Positions 1 through 10,447 of a stretch of 64,000 nt of DNA are shown here, in pieces. The stretch covers positions 40,400,850 to 40,464,849 of the forward strand of contig CM066321.1 in NCBI GenBank assembly GCA_033807775.1, in the 5' to 3' direction. Under the pieces are notes generated by a model, which saw only the letters and a program-made list of their open reading frames with translations, had not been told where the DNA came from and did no database searches. The stretch's first letter is position 1. Each line of letters opens with the position of its first letter. Source of the DNA: Saussurea involucrata. Taxonomy: Eukaryota; Streptophyta; Magnoliopsida; Asterales; Asteraceae. A program made the translations under genes and the position numbers.

Positions 1-563
1 ATACCCAGTTCTCCCGTTCAACCATGAGTGATTTTTGAGCATAGTACTCTGCCTTCTTTTTGTAAAAGGCATAGTCTCTCTGGGGTCTGTTGGCTTGCTT
101 CTGTAGTCAGCCGCATAATGGCCTGCCTTGCCACAGTTGAAGCACCCTAAGTTCTGTGGTGCATTGCCAGTTCTGTCGTTCTGCCTCTGTTGGTGATCTC
201 CACCTCCCTTCTGTTCATAACCTATGTCATCCGAATCCTCTCTCCCTTGGTTCCTCTGCTCATACCCTTGTGGTGGCACGTGGTTCTGATACTTGCCACC
301 TATGTCATCTCTCACATCTCTGTCATACCCAGACTTCTTTCTGAAACCTCTGTTCTCAAACTATTTGGTCAGCAAAGCTAGAGATTTGGCTATAGAGGCC
401 ATCGTTGCCTCTTCCTCATCAACCAGATCCTCTTCATCACTATCAACCACAAGAACCTTCTTTTTCTTCTTCTCCTTCTCCTTCTTCGGCTTTTCATGCA
501 CCTCTGTAGCTTTACCTACAAGTGCCAGAGGTCCACCAATCTGAGCTTTCGTCTGGGCTATTT

Positions 564-828
564 TGTAACACCTTAGGCATATCCCACATCGGCCGTGGAT
601 AGGAGAGATGCTGGGTATATTAGTAAACCTTGGCCTTACCAGACACAACGCGTTTTGGGGCCACAAGCATGCGGGTTCCTTGGGAACTCTGTGGTTAAGC
701 GTGCTTGGGTGGGAGTAGTACTAGGATGGGTGACCTCCTGGGAAGTCCTTGCCAGGTCGCCAAGAACAAAGCCGTGAGCCAATGGGGCAAAGCGGACAAT
801 ATTTTGTCGTGGTAAGCGGGGTGTTACA
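564..828 (+). repeat. Cassandra 5' LTR
   Basis: 265 bp with 9-bp perfect inverted ends (TGTAACACC / GGTGTTACA). The 5S-like core occupies roughly 665-760. This copy keeps the common plant A-box form TTAAGCGTGCTTGGG and a TTTT run at 802-805 that could end Pol III transcription. Confidence 0.95.
665..770 (+). other. 5S rRNA-like sequence in Cassandra 5' LTR
   Basis: An internal Pol III promoter of 5S type is visible: A box TTAAGCGTGCTTGGG at 695-709, an intermediate-element-like GAGTAGTA at about 713-720, and C box GGATGGGTGACCTCC at 724-738 followed by TGGGAAGTCC. The 5' portion diverges from a functional 5S gene. It is therefore a captured 5S sequence inside a mobile element and not a ribosomal gene. 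Confidence 0.9.
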
Positions 829-830
829 AA

Positions 831-842
831 TGGTATCAGAGC
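831..842 (+). other. Cassandra primer binding site (tRNA-iMet)
   Basis: TGGTATCAGAGC begins three bases after the 5' LTR and is complementary to the 3' end of plant initiator Met tRNA, the expected primer for minus-strand synthesis. Confidence 0.93.
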
Positions 843-911
843 CACTCCTGTGCCGTTCGGGATGGTGGGGCAAACCTCATCGAGGACGATGAGTCCCTAA
901 GGGGGGGTGTG

Positions 912-1176
912 TGTAACACCTTAGGCATATCCCACATCGGCCGTGGACAGGAGAGATGCTGGGTATATTAGTAAACCTTGGCCTTACCAGACACAATGCG
1001 TTTTGGGGCCACAAGCATGCGGGTTCCTTGGGAACTCTGTGGTTAAGCATGCTTGGGTGGGAGTAGTACCAGGATGGGTGACCTCCTGGGAAGTCCTTGC
1101 CAGGTCGCCAAGAACAAAGCCGTGAGCCAGTGGGGCAAAGCGGACAATATTGTGTCGTGGTAAGCGGGGTGTTACA
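912..1176 (+). repeat. Cassandra 3' LTR
   Basis: 265 bp, same ends as the 5' LTR, preceded by the G-rich polypurine tract at about 896-908. The 5S-like A box is altered (TTAAGCATGC, 1043-1052), and the TTTT run of the 5' copy reads TTGT here. The C box (1072-1096) is intact. Confidence 0.95.
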
Positions 1177-2125
1177 TATTTGGCTTTCTTGTGCAGCCAA
1201 GGTGCCATAGAGGTCTGACAGGGTCCAAGTATCCAGGTCTTGATTGGTTTGTAAATACATGGATACTTGAAGCCACTCATCATTCAGGCTCTTGAGGAAC
1301 ATGACATTGTTTTCCTCAGAGGTTCTGTGAATGCCAAACTTCTTGCACTTGTTTATCAAGGAGTTGAATCTGTCGTAGGTGTTCTGCAGAGTTTCTGATG
1401 GCAGAGCTTTGAATGCGTAGTACTCGTTTATACACTGAGCCCTTCTATTCTTCTGGGTTTTGGCTCCACCTTCTAGCTGCTTTTCCAGCTCTCTCCAAGG
1501 ATTGAAAAAGGTCGTTAGGTATGGCCTTTATCAGAAGACGTTTTGCCTTCTTTGCCCATTCATATTTTTCCTAATCCTGTGGGGACCACTTATCGATGTA
1601 TTTTGGCTTATCGTACTCTCCAACCTCTGGGGTGGTTTCAGTTGCAGGTACTCTAGATACTGTTACCATGGGAACATATGGTGGATTGTAGAGATAAGTG
1701 ATTAGTTCTTTGTCAACACCTTTAAAGAAGTGAATCATACGGATTTTCCACTTTGGATACTCATCTCTGAGAAGAGTTGGGGGCTTGGTCAAAAAACCAG
1801 CAGTAAAGAAGTTTGCTGCGTTCGCCATTTTAAAGTAGTTTCAAAAGGAACAGAAAACAGAGTGTGAAGAAAAGGCCTTCAGTCGATGGGATTGACTTGA
1901 AGTATGAGTTTAGACTTTTAAATACTTGAACAAAGCACTTAGTGGAAGGATTTTAACAAGATAACAATGTCTATTTAGCTGTTAAGGTCGAACTGGTCGA
2001 GAAAAACAGAAAAACAGGGGTTGTTTTGAAGCTGAATAATAAAGTTTAAAATCAATCCAAAAATCTACCAAAAACAATTCGAAAACATTGCAGAGTGGAT
2101 CCTTTGATATTGAGAATCAAAGTTG

Positions 2126-2137
2126 GCTCTGATACCA
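2126..2137 (-). other. Element Z primer binding site
   Basis: On the minus strand this reads TGGTATCAGAGC, matching initiator Met tRNA. It lies between the Z gag leader and the LTR that starts at 2140, which fixes the orientation of Z. Confidence 0.92.
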
Positions 2138-2139
2138 AT

Positions 2140-2388
2140 TGTTGATCCCGTTTTGACTCAACAATGATTATAACCACAAACTTTCAAAATAGAGTATATA
2201 AATATAGAAGAGCGGAAGCGTTTAAAGAACAGTTTGGGTTAAGTTTGATGGTAGATAACACACAAGTAGATAAATGAAATCTGTAAATAACAAGGGTAAT
2301 GCTCAATGATTCATCTCTATTGATTCTTTGGAATTACACCAAGAACACTTCATAGTGTATGAAACACAGATATCTCTTTCTAAGTAAG

Positions 2389-2444
<56 letters not shown>

Positions 2445-2695
2445 GTGCTTCGTTACTTGAAAATGTCTAATAGAACCTCCTATTTATACAAAAGATAGGG
2501 AACAAACAGTACATGGGTACAGGGGACAAGTTCGTGGGACTGATCCTAGTACACGTTAATGTAGTGCTCCGTCATCTACAAAAGTTGTGACATCTTTGAT
2601 GATGACACGTGGAAAGTGGAGGATCACGCTTTGTACTATTTGATCTTCAGGATCTTCGTACAGCAGAGGCACGTGAGGGGCACGCATGTCCTTCA
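2140..2695 (-). repeat. Element Z 5' LTR
   Basis: The left edge is precise: on the minus strand the LTR ends GGGATCAACA next to the primer site. The right edge is less certain. It is placed where the sequence reads CTTCA (minus TGAAG) just before the RNase H remnant of F, with GCTAT as a possible target duplication that cannot be checked because the other LTR is outside the window. A TATA box (minus TATAAATA, 2481-2488) and a long GT microsatellite are included. Confidence 0.75.
2389..2443 (+). repeat. (GT)n microsatellite in Z LTR
   Basis: About 55 bp of near-perfect GT dinucleotide repeat with one GTTT interruption near 2402-2405. Confidence 0.97.
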
Positions 2696-2705
2696 GCTAT
2701 AAAAA

Positions 2706-2948
2706 ATTCCATTTTATTGCGACAACACTAGTGCCATCGCTATAGCAAATAACCCACTGCTACACTCAAAGACAAAACACATCGAAATCAGACATCATTT
2801 TATCAGATATCATGTGATGAATGGTGATATAGAACTTCATTTTATTCCAACTGACTATCGGTTACCTGATCTCTTTGCCATACCACTTGATGAGACAAGA
2901 TTTAACTTTCTCATCAGCTAGCTTGGAATGCTGAACCTTGAAGATTAA
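2706..2948 (+). pseudogene. Element F: copia RNase H C-terminal remnant
   Basis: The plus-strand frame reads CDNTSAIAIANNPLLHSKTKH followed by a stretch ending FNFLIS, the conserved last third of copia RNase H (compare CDSKSAIAIS...HSKTKHI in B). In an intact element this domain degrades the RNA strand during reverse transcription. Everything upstream is missing. The left end abuts the Z LTR, and a TAG at 2919-2921 precedes the natural stop at 2946-2948. It differs clearly from A, B and C and is the oldest layer here; C and D were inserted into its downstream region. Confidence 0.85.
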
Positions 2949-3186
2949 CTCTTTAGTGGTTACGCATTATGTCAGTCATAAAACAAATTCTACCTCTCTT
3001 ATTCATCATTTAATCTCTAAACAAATGTTCTCTGATACAAAGGTATGTTTCTCTATCCTTGATCATTGAAGTTTACTTCAGTAAGGTATGTTTCAAAAAT
3101 TAACATTCAATCACTAACATTTATCTATCAGCGATTTATTTTGAATTAACATACTATTTCATCACTGATATTTCTCATCAGTGATT
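2949..3186 (+). other. Element F 3' noncoding region with ATCAGTGAT words
   Basis: This AT-rich stretch has no reading frame. It contains ATCAGCGAT near 3128-3136, ATCACTGAT near 3162-3170 and ATCAGTGAT near 3177-3185, resembling the dispersed motif of element H. It ends at TGATT (3182-3186), the left copy of C's target duplication, and continues after C at 41628. Confidence 0.6.
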
Positions 3187-3466
3187 TGTTAGGGTAGAAT
3201 TTATGTTGATTTTAAGTTCAAGGGTTTGAATTGTAATTGTTTAAACTTAGTCCATAGTGAACGGTCCGTGGGCTTGTTACCACGGGCCCAGCGTATATAA
3301 AGTGCAATTAGCTTAGAAAATTAGCTAGTTGTCTCATTTAGCTTTTCTGCTTTACACTGTAATTCTCTCTAATTCAATAGCTAAGTGGGCAGCCTTTGTG
3401 AATCATATCAACTGTTCTTATTTGCTTATTCACAAACATAATCGTTGCACGGACCTGGATTCTACA
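3187..3466 (+). repeat. Element C 5' LTR
   Basis: 280 bp, begins TGTTAGGGTA, ends GATTCTACA. TATA box TATATAAA at 3294-3301. It differs from the 3' copy at three positions. Confidence 0.96.
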
Positions 3467-3468
3467 AT

Positions 3469-3480
3469 TGGTATCAGAGC
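3469..3480 (+). other. Element C primer binding site
   Basis: TGGTATCAGAGC two bases after the 5' LTR, complementary to initiator Met tRNA. Confidence 0.94.
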
Positions 3481-4260
3481 AGACAGACGGATTCGATTCA
3501 AAGCTTCATTCTTTGATTTCTGGTTAGTTTGACTTTTACTCGTCTGACTATTCTTGAATTCTTGACTTTTTGATTCAGTCGAAATTGGTTGTTTTTGCTT
3601 ATTGGGTTGTGTTAGCATTATCGTTATAAGTGTTTCTGCAAATTTTCACATCCTAATTCATTCGTTTGAGTTGTCAATTTAGCAATTTAAGATCAAAAGT
3701 TTTGGTTGTGTGCGTGACAAATATTCGATTTTTTACCATCAAAACTTGTTGTTTTTGCATTGAAATCGATTGGATTAGTGTTATTTTTGTGTCTTGCATT
3801 GTTACTAATCTTCCATGATCGATTTTGGGCAACCCTATTCGAAAAGTCGATCGATTTAAGCAAACAGCCGCAGAGTCCGGATAAAACAGCCGACTTTTCC
3901 GGACAACTTAAAGGTGTCCGGACGTTTGTGTGAAATTCATCCGAACAACTCCAATTCCATCCGGACTCCTCGTTTTTCCGGGTAAGTTCTGCAATCCGGG
4001 TAAGTCACTATTTCTTATATTATCCGGGTAACATTTGTATCCGGAAACCCAGTGTTTCCGGACATATCTTATCCGGACAATCTATTTTACCCGGAAACTT
4101 CGTTGCATCCGGACAACTCAAGTTATTCGGACTCTTCATCTTATCCGGACAGCTTTTACCCGGACTCTTCAAGTTATCCGTACACGGTAACTTCGTTTTA
4201 TCCGGAATCTCCTTGTACCCGGTTAGCGGGACCCCCGTGCTAAGTCGCAGGAGGGGGGCA
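3481..4260 (+). other. Element C leader with TCCGG repeat block
   Basis: No gene is visible. The first part has a donor-like CTG/GTTAGT near 3522-3530. From about 3866 to 4226 the word TCCGG occurs about 13 times by eye (often TCCGGACA or TCCGGGTAAG), plus three CCCGG, with irregular AT-rich spacing. The block ends just before A's insertion site. A matching block appears at 38259-38488 in the same element. Confidence 0.85.
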
Positions 4261-5115
4261 TGTTGGTTCCCGTTTTGCTTATACAAGATTGTCAGATCTA
4301 TTAGTTCGAATTTATGTTTGATGCGGAAGCGTATTTGAATAACTAACAGATATGATTGATAGATTTAGAACATAATATAAATAAACAGTGAACAGGAAAT
4401 AATATCTCAAAGTTTACTGAATATATATATATATTAAGAACAGATTCAAGAACAGTGAGTAAGCAAAGCTTTTAAAACAGATATGACTCTGAAAGTGTTT
4501 AAAGCTATGTGTTCTTGTGATGTTTTTCTCTCTTGAATTCTTGTTTTGATTGTTCGATTGATCGATCGATGGATAGGAAGAACTCAACATGAGTCTTCCT
4601 TATATACTACTCTAAGGGGACCATAAAGCATATGCTACTATTCACAAAGGACGGTATGAATAGTTGGACGGATGGCATGAACAGTTGGACGTGCTGTATT
4701 GCATTTAATGCAGCAGACGTCTATTATGTACTAAGCCCTATTGAATCCAACTAGAGTTTGACACGTTGCAGTTGGACATGGCATGCTACCATGCAAGTTG
4801 ATGAACAGGTCCTGTAACAGTAGCAAGATATTATAAATATCTTTTAAGTCTTTGTTGAAGACCGCAGAGGCTCTGTGAAGTGCCACAGAGGTTCTGCGGT
4901 TTGGTCCTTAGAAGAGTAGTCTTCACCGGATTCCGAGTCTTTGGTCTTCTTTGCGCGTATGACAGAGCTTCTGTAGGGCGCCTCTTTAGCTTCTGTAGCT
5001 TTTTGACCTTGATCTCTCGGTAAATTCGGCAGAGCCTCTGTAAGAGGCTTTCTTCACTTAGCCTATTTTTCACTACTTTTAAATACTTCTATGATTAGGA
5101 AGATTGAAGCTAACA
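4261..5115 (-). repeat. Element A 3' LTR
   Basis: 855 bp. On the minus strand it begins TGTTAGCTTC and ends GGGAACCAACA. TATA box TATATAAG (minus) at 4599-4606. It contains several ACAGAGG/TTCTGT words, for example near 4862-4900, and differs from the other LTR by about 18 substitutions and an AT-repeat indel. Confidence 0.95.
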
Positions 5116-5127
5116 ATCTCCCCCTAA
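5116..5127 (-). other. Element A polypurine tract
   Basis: The minus strand reads AGGGGGAGAT directly before the 3' LTR, the expected plus-strand primer. Confidence 0.9.
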
Positions 5128-5301
5128 GTAGTGAAAAATAAAAAATTTAACTTGAGTTTAGGTAGGCTAAGTTAGATAAGACAGAGGTTAAACAATACCT
5201 CGAAAGTTCTTTCATTCAGAAATATGCCAGAGGCATTTTACATTTGAGTACAATGAAAGATAAACTTTTGACTTGGTTTGCAGAGATTTGAGGTTTGAGA
5301 A

Positions 5302-8300
5302 TCAGATTTTGGCATCTTTGAAATCGTTGTAGCTTCTGTTGTCTCTTCCGATTCTTCTAATCTCTTTGTAGAAACTGATGCAGAGTTCTCTTAGGCGAAT
5401 TGTGGCATCAATCTCTCTGATGAAAGTATCTGCAGCATCTCTATCCATTTTCTCTGTACCTCTGTATTTTTCAAGGCTTGCTCTGAACTTGTTCAGAGTA
5501 CTAGTTGCGTACTTCTGACAATCCATGCACACAAATAGTTTGATTTCGCCTTGTGGGTTTTGAAATACTAACCCGAATCTTGGTTCTGTAATGATAGAGT
5601 TGGGCACGGCGTCGGGTGGGCAGCGATCTTCTGGTGGTCGTAAATTTAGATGTTTGAGACCAAGATCCTTTCCCAGTTGAAAATCTATCATACTGAAGAT
5701 CAGAAGCTTTTCCCTCATTGCTTTTCTTAATACTTGATAGGCTCTGGTGTTTGCCTCTGTGTTGTAGTTGTCCTTTGTCCATTGCAGAAGGTCAGGTAGA
5801 TCATAAGGATTGATATTTCTTAGGTCAGCATCAGCGAATGTGGTTTCTGAATTGTCTTCTCTTCTGACTTTGTAAAGATTGTACCTGACCCTTGGATAGG
5901 TTCTTGTAAAGGAGAACTTGCAGAAGATTGCCTTTTTGATCTTGTGGATTGAGAAGACATCTGCTTTGGTTCTTGGCTTTGTCCTTGTGAACATGTTCTC
6001 AAATTCTTCTCTGATCCTTGAATCTGTCACATGATCTGTTGGATGATTGGTCTGAAAGGTTTGTTTATAGAGGTATTTGTATACCACTTCTTCCATCTCT
6101 TCATGTGTTGGACCAGGTTGTGGTACTTGTCTTCTGAGACTCTCCATCTTTTGAACAATTTCTGCAGCTCTACCAGTTAGAGGAATGTCTGTCAGAGGCT
6201 TTAATCCATATGCCCAGTCCTCTTCTTCAGGCTTTGGAGTTTGAAAGGCATCAAAGGCGCTCTTCATCAATTTCTCTGTAGGCTTGGGCAATGATTTCTT
6301 TTTCTTGGGCTCTTCTGTCAGTATTGCTTTGCCCTTGTCTTTGGCTTTTGGAGGTGCAGAACATGTTTCTTCTGTAGGGTTGGAGGTTGGTGCTTCTGTT
6401 GGCTTGATGGTTGCCTCTGTAGGTTTTGACACTTGTATTTTAGAGGACTTTTGTGGCGATGGTTCTGTTGGCTTGAGTTGCTCTGTAACCTCTGCTGGAG
6501 GTTCTTTGGTGACTTCTTCTGTGAGCTCTATTTCTGTTGGTGAAGATTGGACATCGAATCCTTTTGCCATTTTGAAAGCTAATGTGAACGTGTGCCTTTC
6601 TTCTTCTCTCTGCGACATTCGATCAGACATTGTATTGTGCATCTTTCTCAGAATAGAAAAAGCAGAGGTCGCAGAGGTCGTTGCTCTTTTTGGTTTGGTG
6701 GCAATCGACTTTCTTCTTGGTATGGTTTGGGGTTTTTCTGTTGATTTTGTTGAAGGACTCTTTTCCAAGTTGAGTACCACAGGGGTGGTTGTTGCCTCTG
6801 TGGTATGCTGATCAGCTTCTGGAATATTGGTTTCTTCAGGAGTTGATTCCACAGAGATGGGTGTTGTCTCTGTGGTCTGTTGATTTTGTTGTTGATCTTG
6901 GGTTTGTTCTGGAGGGGCTTGACTGATTGGTTCTGCTGCGATTGGTGGAGCTTGTATTCCTCTGGTCGTAGCTTTCTCCCTTATATTCTCCCCCTCAGGA
7001 TTATCTGATGGACCAGGATGGTCATCATCAGAATCATCTTGACTTTTATCAGAAGTACCCTCTGCTCTGCAGGAAGCTTTGGGTTTCTTTGGTAGTTCTG
7101 CTCCTGCGGCCATCAACTTCGCACATACATCATCACAGAGGCCGAAAAGAGTTGCAAGCTCTGCTTCTGTGTTGAAGCGCATTCTGCCGACACTTTTTCT
7201 GAACTCTTTGACGTAGTTGGCATTTGCAGTGGTGAAGGAGACAATGACTTCAGTGACCTGGTTTATGACATTTTGGCCGAGCTCTGTTAGCTGTGCTCTG
7301 GTCATGTAGTCTTTAGGCTGCATCAGTATTGTGTTGCGCATTGCTTCTGCTTGAACGTTTTGCAGAGCCTTCTGTAGATCTACGGGTGTGATGCTCTGTG
7401 ATTTGTTGGATTGCTTGTTCATTTGTTCAAGGAATTGTTTTACTGATTCCTTGAATGCAGAAGTTGCGGTAATTCCAAAATCTTTAGCAGCAGAAGTGGT
7501 TGTAGTTGTTGCAGTTGTTTGCGCAGAAGATTTCATCTATGTGATGGCTGTTTTCACCTCTGTGGACAGATTGTCCATTTTGGTGTTCAGATTCAGCAAG
7601 GCCGTTGATGTTTTCTCTGCAAAAGATGTGAAAGAGCTTTGCAACTCTTTCATGGTTTGGTTCACAGAGGTGACAAGGGTTTGGAACTCATCCCTTGATA
7701 CTTATGTCCCTGGTGTAACCTCTGGAGGAACACATTCGTCTCCAGAGTGAGTCCCTGCTCCTAGGACACCTTCGTTCACCCTTGTTTGTACGTTGGGGGT
7801 GGAAGGATTTCCATTTGATCTTCGAGCAGAAGCATATAGTGCTTCAAACTCTACAGAAGTTCTGTAAATGACATTGTCTATATCCACTTCAGAGGTGGGT
7901 ACTAGATTATCCTTCTGTTGACTCGGAGACTTGTCTAGAGTCTCTTCGTCGTTGTGCTCACTACTTCTCTCTGAAAGAAGGGTTGGCCCTATTTCGTTCG
8001 TGGCAGAGGAAACAAATTCCTCTGTAGGGTGTTCTAGTGTGATCTAGGGCGATTGATCACGAACTATAGGTGAGTCTCTTTGAGGAGACTCACTAGGAAT
8101 GGATTCCCCGGTTTTTGTGGGCGCAGAAGTCGAAAGAGTGACTTATGGCTGGTTGGGTTGGGTTTGGATCGAGCTGTGCTGCTCTATTTCAATAACTCCT
8201 TCTGCAGCTAGACCTGCGGAGTTAGATGTGTGGGTTGCACTGGGAGGGGGTGAGAGATGTGTGCCTTCTTCATCTTCGGCATCTTTTTCTTTTACATTTT

Positions 8301-10356
8301 CTTTTCCTCCAGATGTTTCTACCCTATCCTCTGTTGAAGTTCTTTGCTCTGTGCCTAAGAAGTCATACATTTGATGAGAGCCGTATAAGTTCATGACATG
8401 TGGATGATAGAGACCTTTTCGTATCCAGACAGCTTCTTCTTCGTCTGAATCTACCTCTGAGACCTCCATTCTTGTCTCTGTTACTTCATCTCTATTCCAT
8501 TGAGCTTCTGTTTGTCCTATTTCTTCTGAAGCTGGGCTTGGACTCCTTCTGTGAACGTCCAATCCTTGCTGAATGAAGGGGTTCTGTAGAATAATAGGTG
8601 TCTCAGCTGATTGATCTCTAGGTGTTTGATCATCTTCTTGCAGATGTGTGTCAATGCCGGAAATAGAGAAGTATTGTTCTTCTGGGGAATTGTGGTCGAG
8701 AGGTTGTGCCATCCACCCTGTTGTATTTAAAGTGTTGGCAATGTCGGGGTTCTGTAGGAAATCGTTAATGTTTCCTTGGTGAGCAAATCGATCTGGGGAT
8801 TGATGGGGCGATTGATATCCCTCTTCTGTCATTTCTTCTTCTGCATCTTCTTCTTCTGCAGTTCTTTCTTCTTCGATTGCTTCCTCTTCTATGGTAACCA
8901 ATTTCTCAAGTGATTTACCATGCTTCTTTTTGGTTTTCCTCCTCTTAGGTTTTGGTGCCCCTTCCTCTGTGTTTTTTGATTTTCTTTTCTTCTTCTGTTT
9001 TGGAGAAGAGGGAGGAGCAAAGGAGCCAATTTTTGTGGCATGAGGAGGTGAAGGTTGATCTTCTGCAGCGCTTGTAGAGGTGCCTTTTGCAGTTTTCCTC
9101 CTTTTTGATTTTGGAGTAGAAGCAGAAGATTTTGAAGAGGACTTCTTTCCCATGAGCTCTGCACGTTTGGCTATGAAGCTAAGTTGAATAGCCATGTGTT
9201 TTGCTAATTTGTTATCTTTTTCTTCTTGGGTGGAAAGAGGTTCTGCAATCATTGTTCCTAGGGGGACACCTAAATGCGGGGGTGTCATAGGACTCGGTTT
9301 AGGAGTTCTATGATCGCGTATATACTCTTTCTTAAGGGTTTTATTCGAGGCATACTTCAGAAGTTTCTTTGACAAAGGTCTGCAGTGTGTGTAGCCATCT
9401 ACATGATCAGTGGAAATATTTTTGCTCATTGGGAACTGTTTGGGAATTGGCCCTTCCATTGGCCATTTCTGTATTAGCAACAGAGGTTCGAACAAGACTC
9501 CCAGTATTCTTTGGAATTGCAGAGGTGGTAGAAACTTAGGATCGTTCTCTTTGACCCTTCTTGTGTTGTTCTTTCTGTAGATGGTGTTAATGATCTCTTG
9601 CATCATTATGGTCGCGTAATCCAGTGGGAGATCATAGTAAACCCCATACATGATGGTTAATATCTGATGTGAGCTCTGGTCAATACTGCCTATCTTCCCT
9701 GTCAGGCATCTGTTAAGAATTGAGAACAAGGTGTTCCACAGAGGTGGTAATCTGCCTCTGCGGAAGTCATTTCTCTTCCTCAGTGGTGTGTTGTACCCAA
9801 GCATTTCTAGGAAACGACATATCTCGTCGTCTGTTGGTTGCTCTGCGTACTTCTTTAATCCAAGAAGACCCCTTGTTGATAGGTTGAATTCAAGTGAGAA
9901 CATTGTTCTATTGAACTTGATTTCCAGATGCTCAGATTTGTCGGGTCTTGAAATGTATCCTTTGATAAGAGAATCATCTTTATCAAATCGGCAACTTTGC
10001 CAAAACTGGTTCAGATATCTTACTGGAATTTTCTTTGGGGTTCTTGAGAGTAAAGGGAAGAGGATATGATTTTCCATTATGTTTAGAAGAATGGCATGGG
10101 CTTCGCCGAAAGCAGTGGGTGAGGGGACCAAATAGCAATTGTTGGATTTGATTGGTAGTACTTTTTCGAAATGATCCTTTGCTATGAAGTTTTGAAGATG
10201 TGTGGTTGGAGCAAAGTCTGTTGAATCGCCGGAATCTTCTAGTTCAATGTTTTGGGCAGGGTTGAGGTTTTCTGAATGTTCAGAATGAGCAGGTGAATGT
10301 TCTGGTGAGGTCGCTGGAGAGTGTGCAGGGGGGATAGCTTGAGAAGATGAAGCCAT
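5302..10356 (-). pseudogene. Element A extra ORF downstream of pol, with four in-frame stops
   Basis: This is one continuous frame of about 1,685 codons from ATG at 10354-10356 to 5302, broken only by stops at 8143-8145, 8044-8046, 7702-7704 and 7537-7539; three of these have a C-to-T form relative to B. Order: Ser-rich N-terminus; a conserved domain at about residues 50-300 with YLNQFWQS, MLGYNTPLRKR and LPLDYATIMM; Lys/Arg patches (KSKRRKT, KPKRRKTKKKHGK) that could be nuclear signals; acidic and Thr/Glu-rich stretches; a coiled coil; PEGEN encoded by a GAGGGGGAG tract (6988-6996); a conserved C-terminal domain with EPRFGLVFQNPQGE. No enzyme motif, signal peptide or membrane span is evident. 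It occupies the position of the Sirevirus env-like gene, but nothing in it looks like an envelope protein. Function unknown. Confidence 0.85.
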
Positions 10357-10438
10357 TTGGTACTGAGAATAAGAAATTTGCAGGTTTCGCCGGAGAAGAA
10401 TGAGAGTTTGTAAAAAGTTTATGAGAGGGTAAGCTTGG

Positions 10439-10447
10439 TTTTTATAG
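10439..10447 (-). promoter_or_regulatory. TATA box upstream of A extra ORF
   Basis: CTATAAAAA on the minus strand, about 90 bases before the extra ORF ATG, in a stretch well conserved with B. An ACGTGTCCC word lies farther upstream (about 10574-10582). Confidence 0.6.

Larger units (their letters stand above)
564..1176 (+). mobile_element. Complete Cassandra TRIM retrotransposon (5S-bearing LTRs)
   Basis: Two 265-bp LTRs (564-828, 912-1176) flank an 83-bp interior. Each LTR begins TGTAACACC and ends GGTGTTACA. The interior opens with a primer site TGGTATCAGAGC (831-842) and ends in a polypurine tract. Both LTRs contain a sequence closely matching plant 5S rRNA, the hallmark of Cassandra. The 5-bp target duplication TATTT is perfect (559-563 and 1177-1181). 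Removing the element and one TATTT restores homology to the interrupted gag of Z. There is no coding capacity, so it must use proteins of other elements. The LTRs differ at six positions by eye (2.3%), mostly C/T changes. Confidence 0.96.
1..1828 (-). pseudogene. Element Z: Ty1/copia gag, broken, with Cassandra inserted
   Basis: This is a degenerate gag reading frame of a copia element. It starts at the ATG at 1826-1828 (protein begins MANAANFFTAGF). The N-terminal part, with the DEYPKWKIRM stretch typical of the copia gag N-terminus, runs to about 1571, where the frame is lost. The UBN2-type gag core is readable at about 1181-1359 (EENNVMFLKSLNDEW, then LYGTLAAQE). Cassandra then interrupts it at 564-1176, and the protein resumes below 559 with an acidic/lysine-rich stretch and AKSLALLTK, where a stop falls. 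A CCHC zinc knuckle (CFNCGKAGHYAADY, last Cys replaced by Tyr) lies near 120-155. Gag would form the virus-like particle and bind RNA. The protein closely resembles gag of elements A and B, so Z is the same family. Pol lies outside the window to the left. Many stops and shifts show it is dead. Confidence 0.88.

Noticed and set aside
665..1110. Two 5S rRNA genes in tandem
   Set aside because: The 5S-like cores lie inside LTRs with TGTAACACC ends, a primer site and a target duplication, so they belong to Cassandra; the 5' part of the 5S sequence is not preserved.
3329..3532. Open frame spanning the end of C's 5' LTR
   Set aside because: It runs through LTR, primer site and leader; an accidental frame.
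6284..6811. Antisense open frame opposite A's extra ORF (and similar ones opposite B's and H's)
   Set aside because: Shadow frames caused by the Thr/Glu/Ser codon bias of the real ORF; no independent signal.
5302..10356. Calling the extra ORF an envelope gene
   Set aside because: No signal peptide, transmembrane segment, coat-like cysteine pattern or cleavage site is visible; position alone is not enough.
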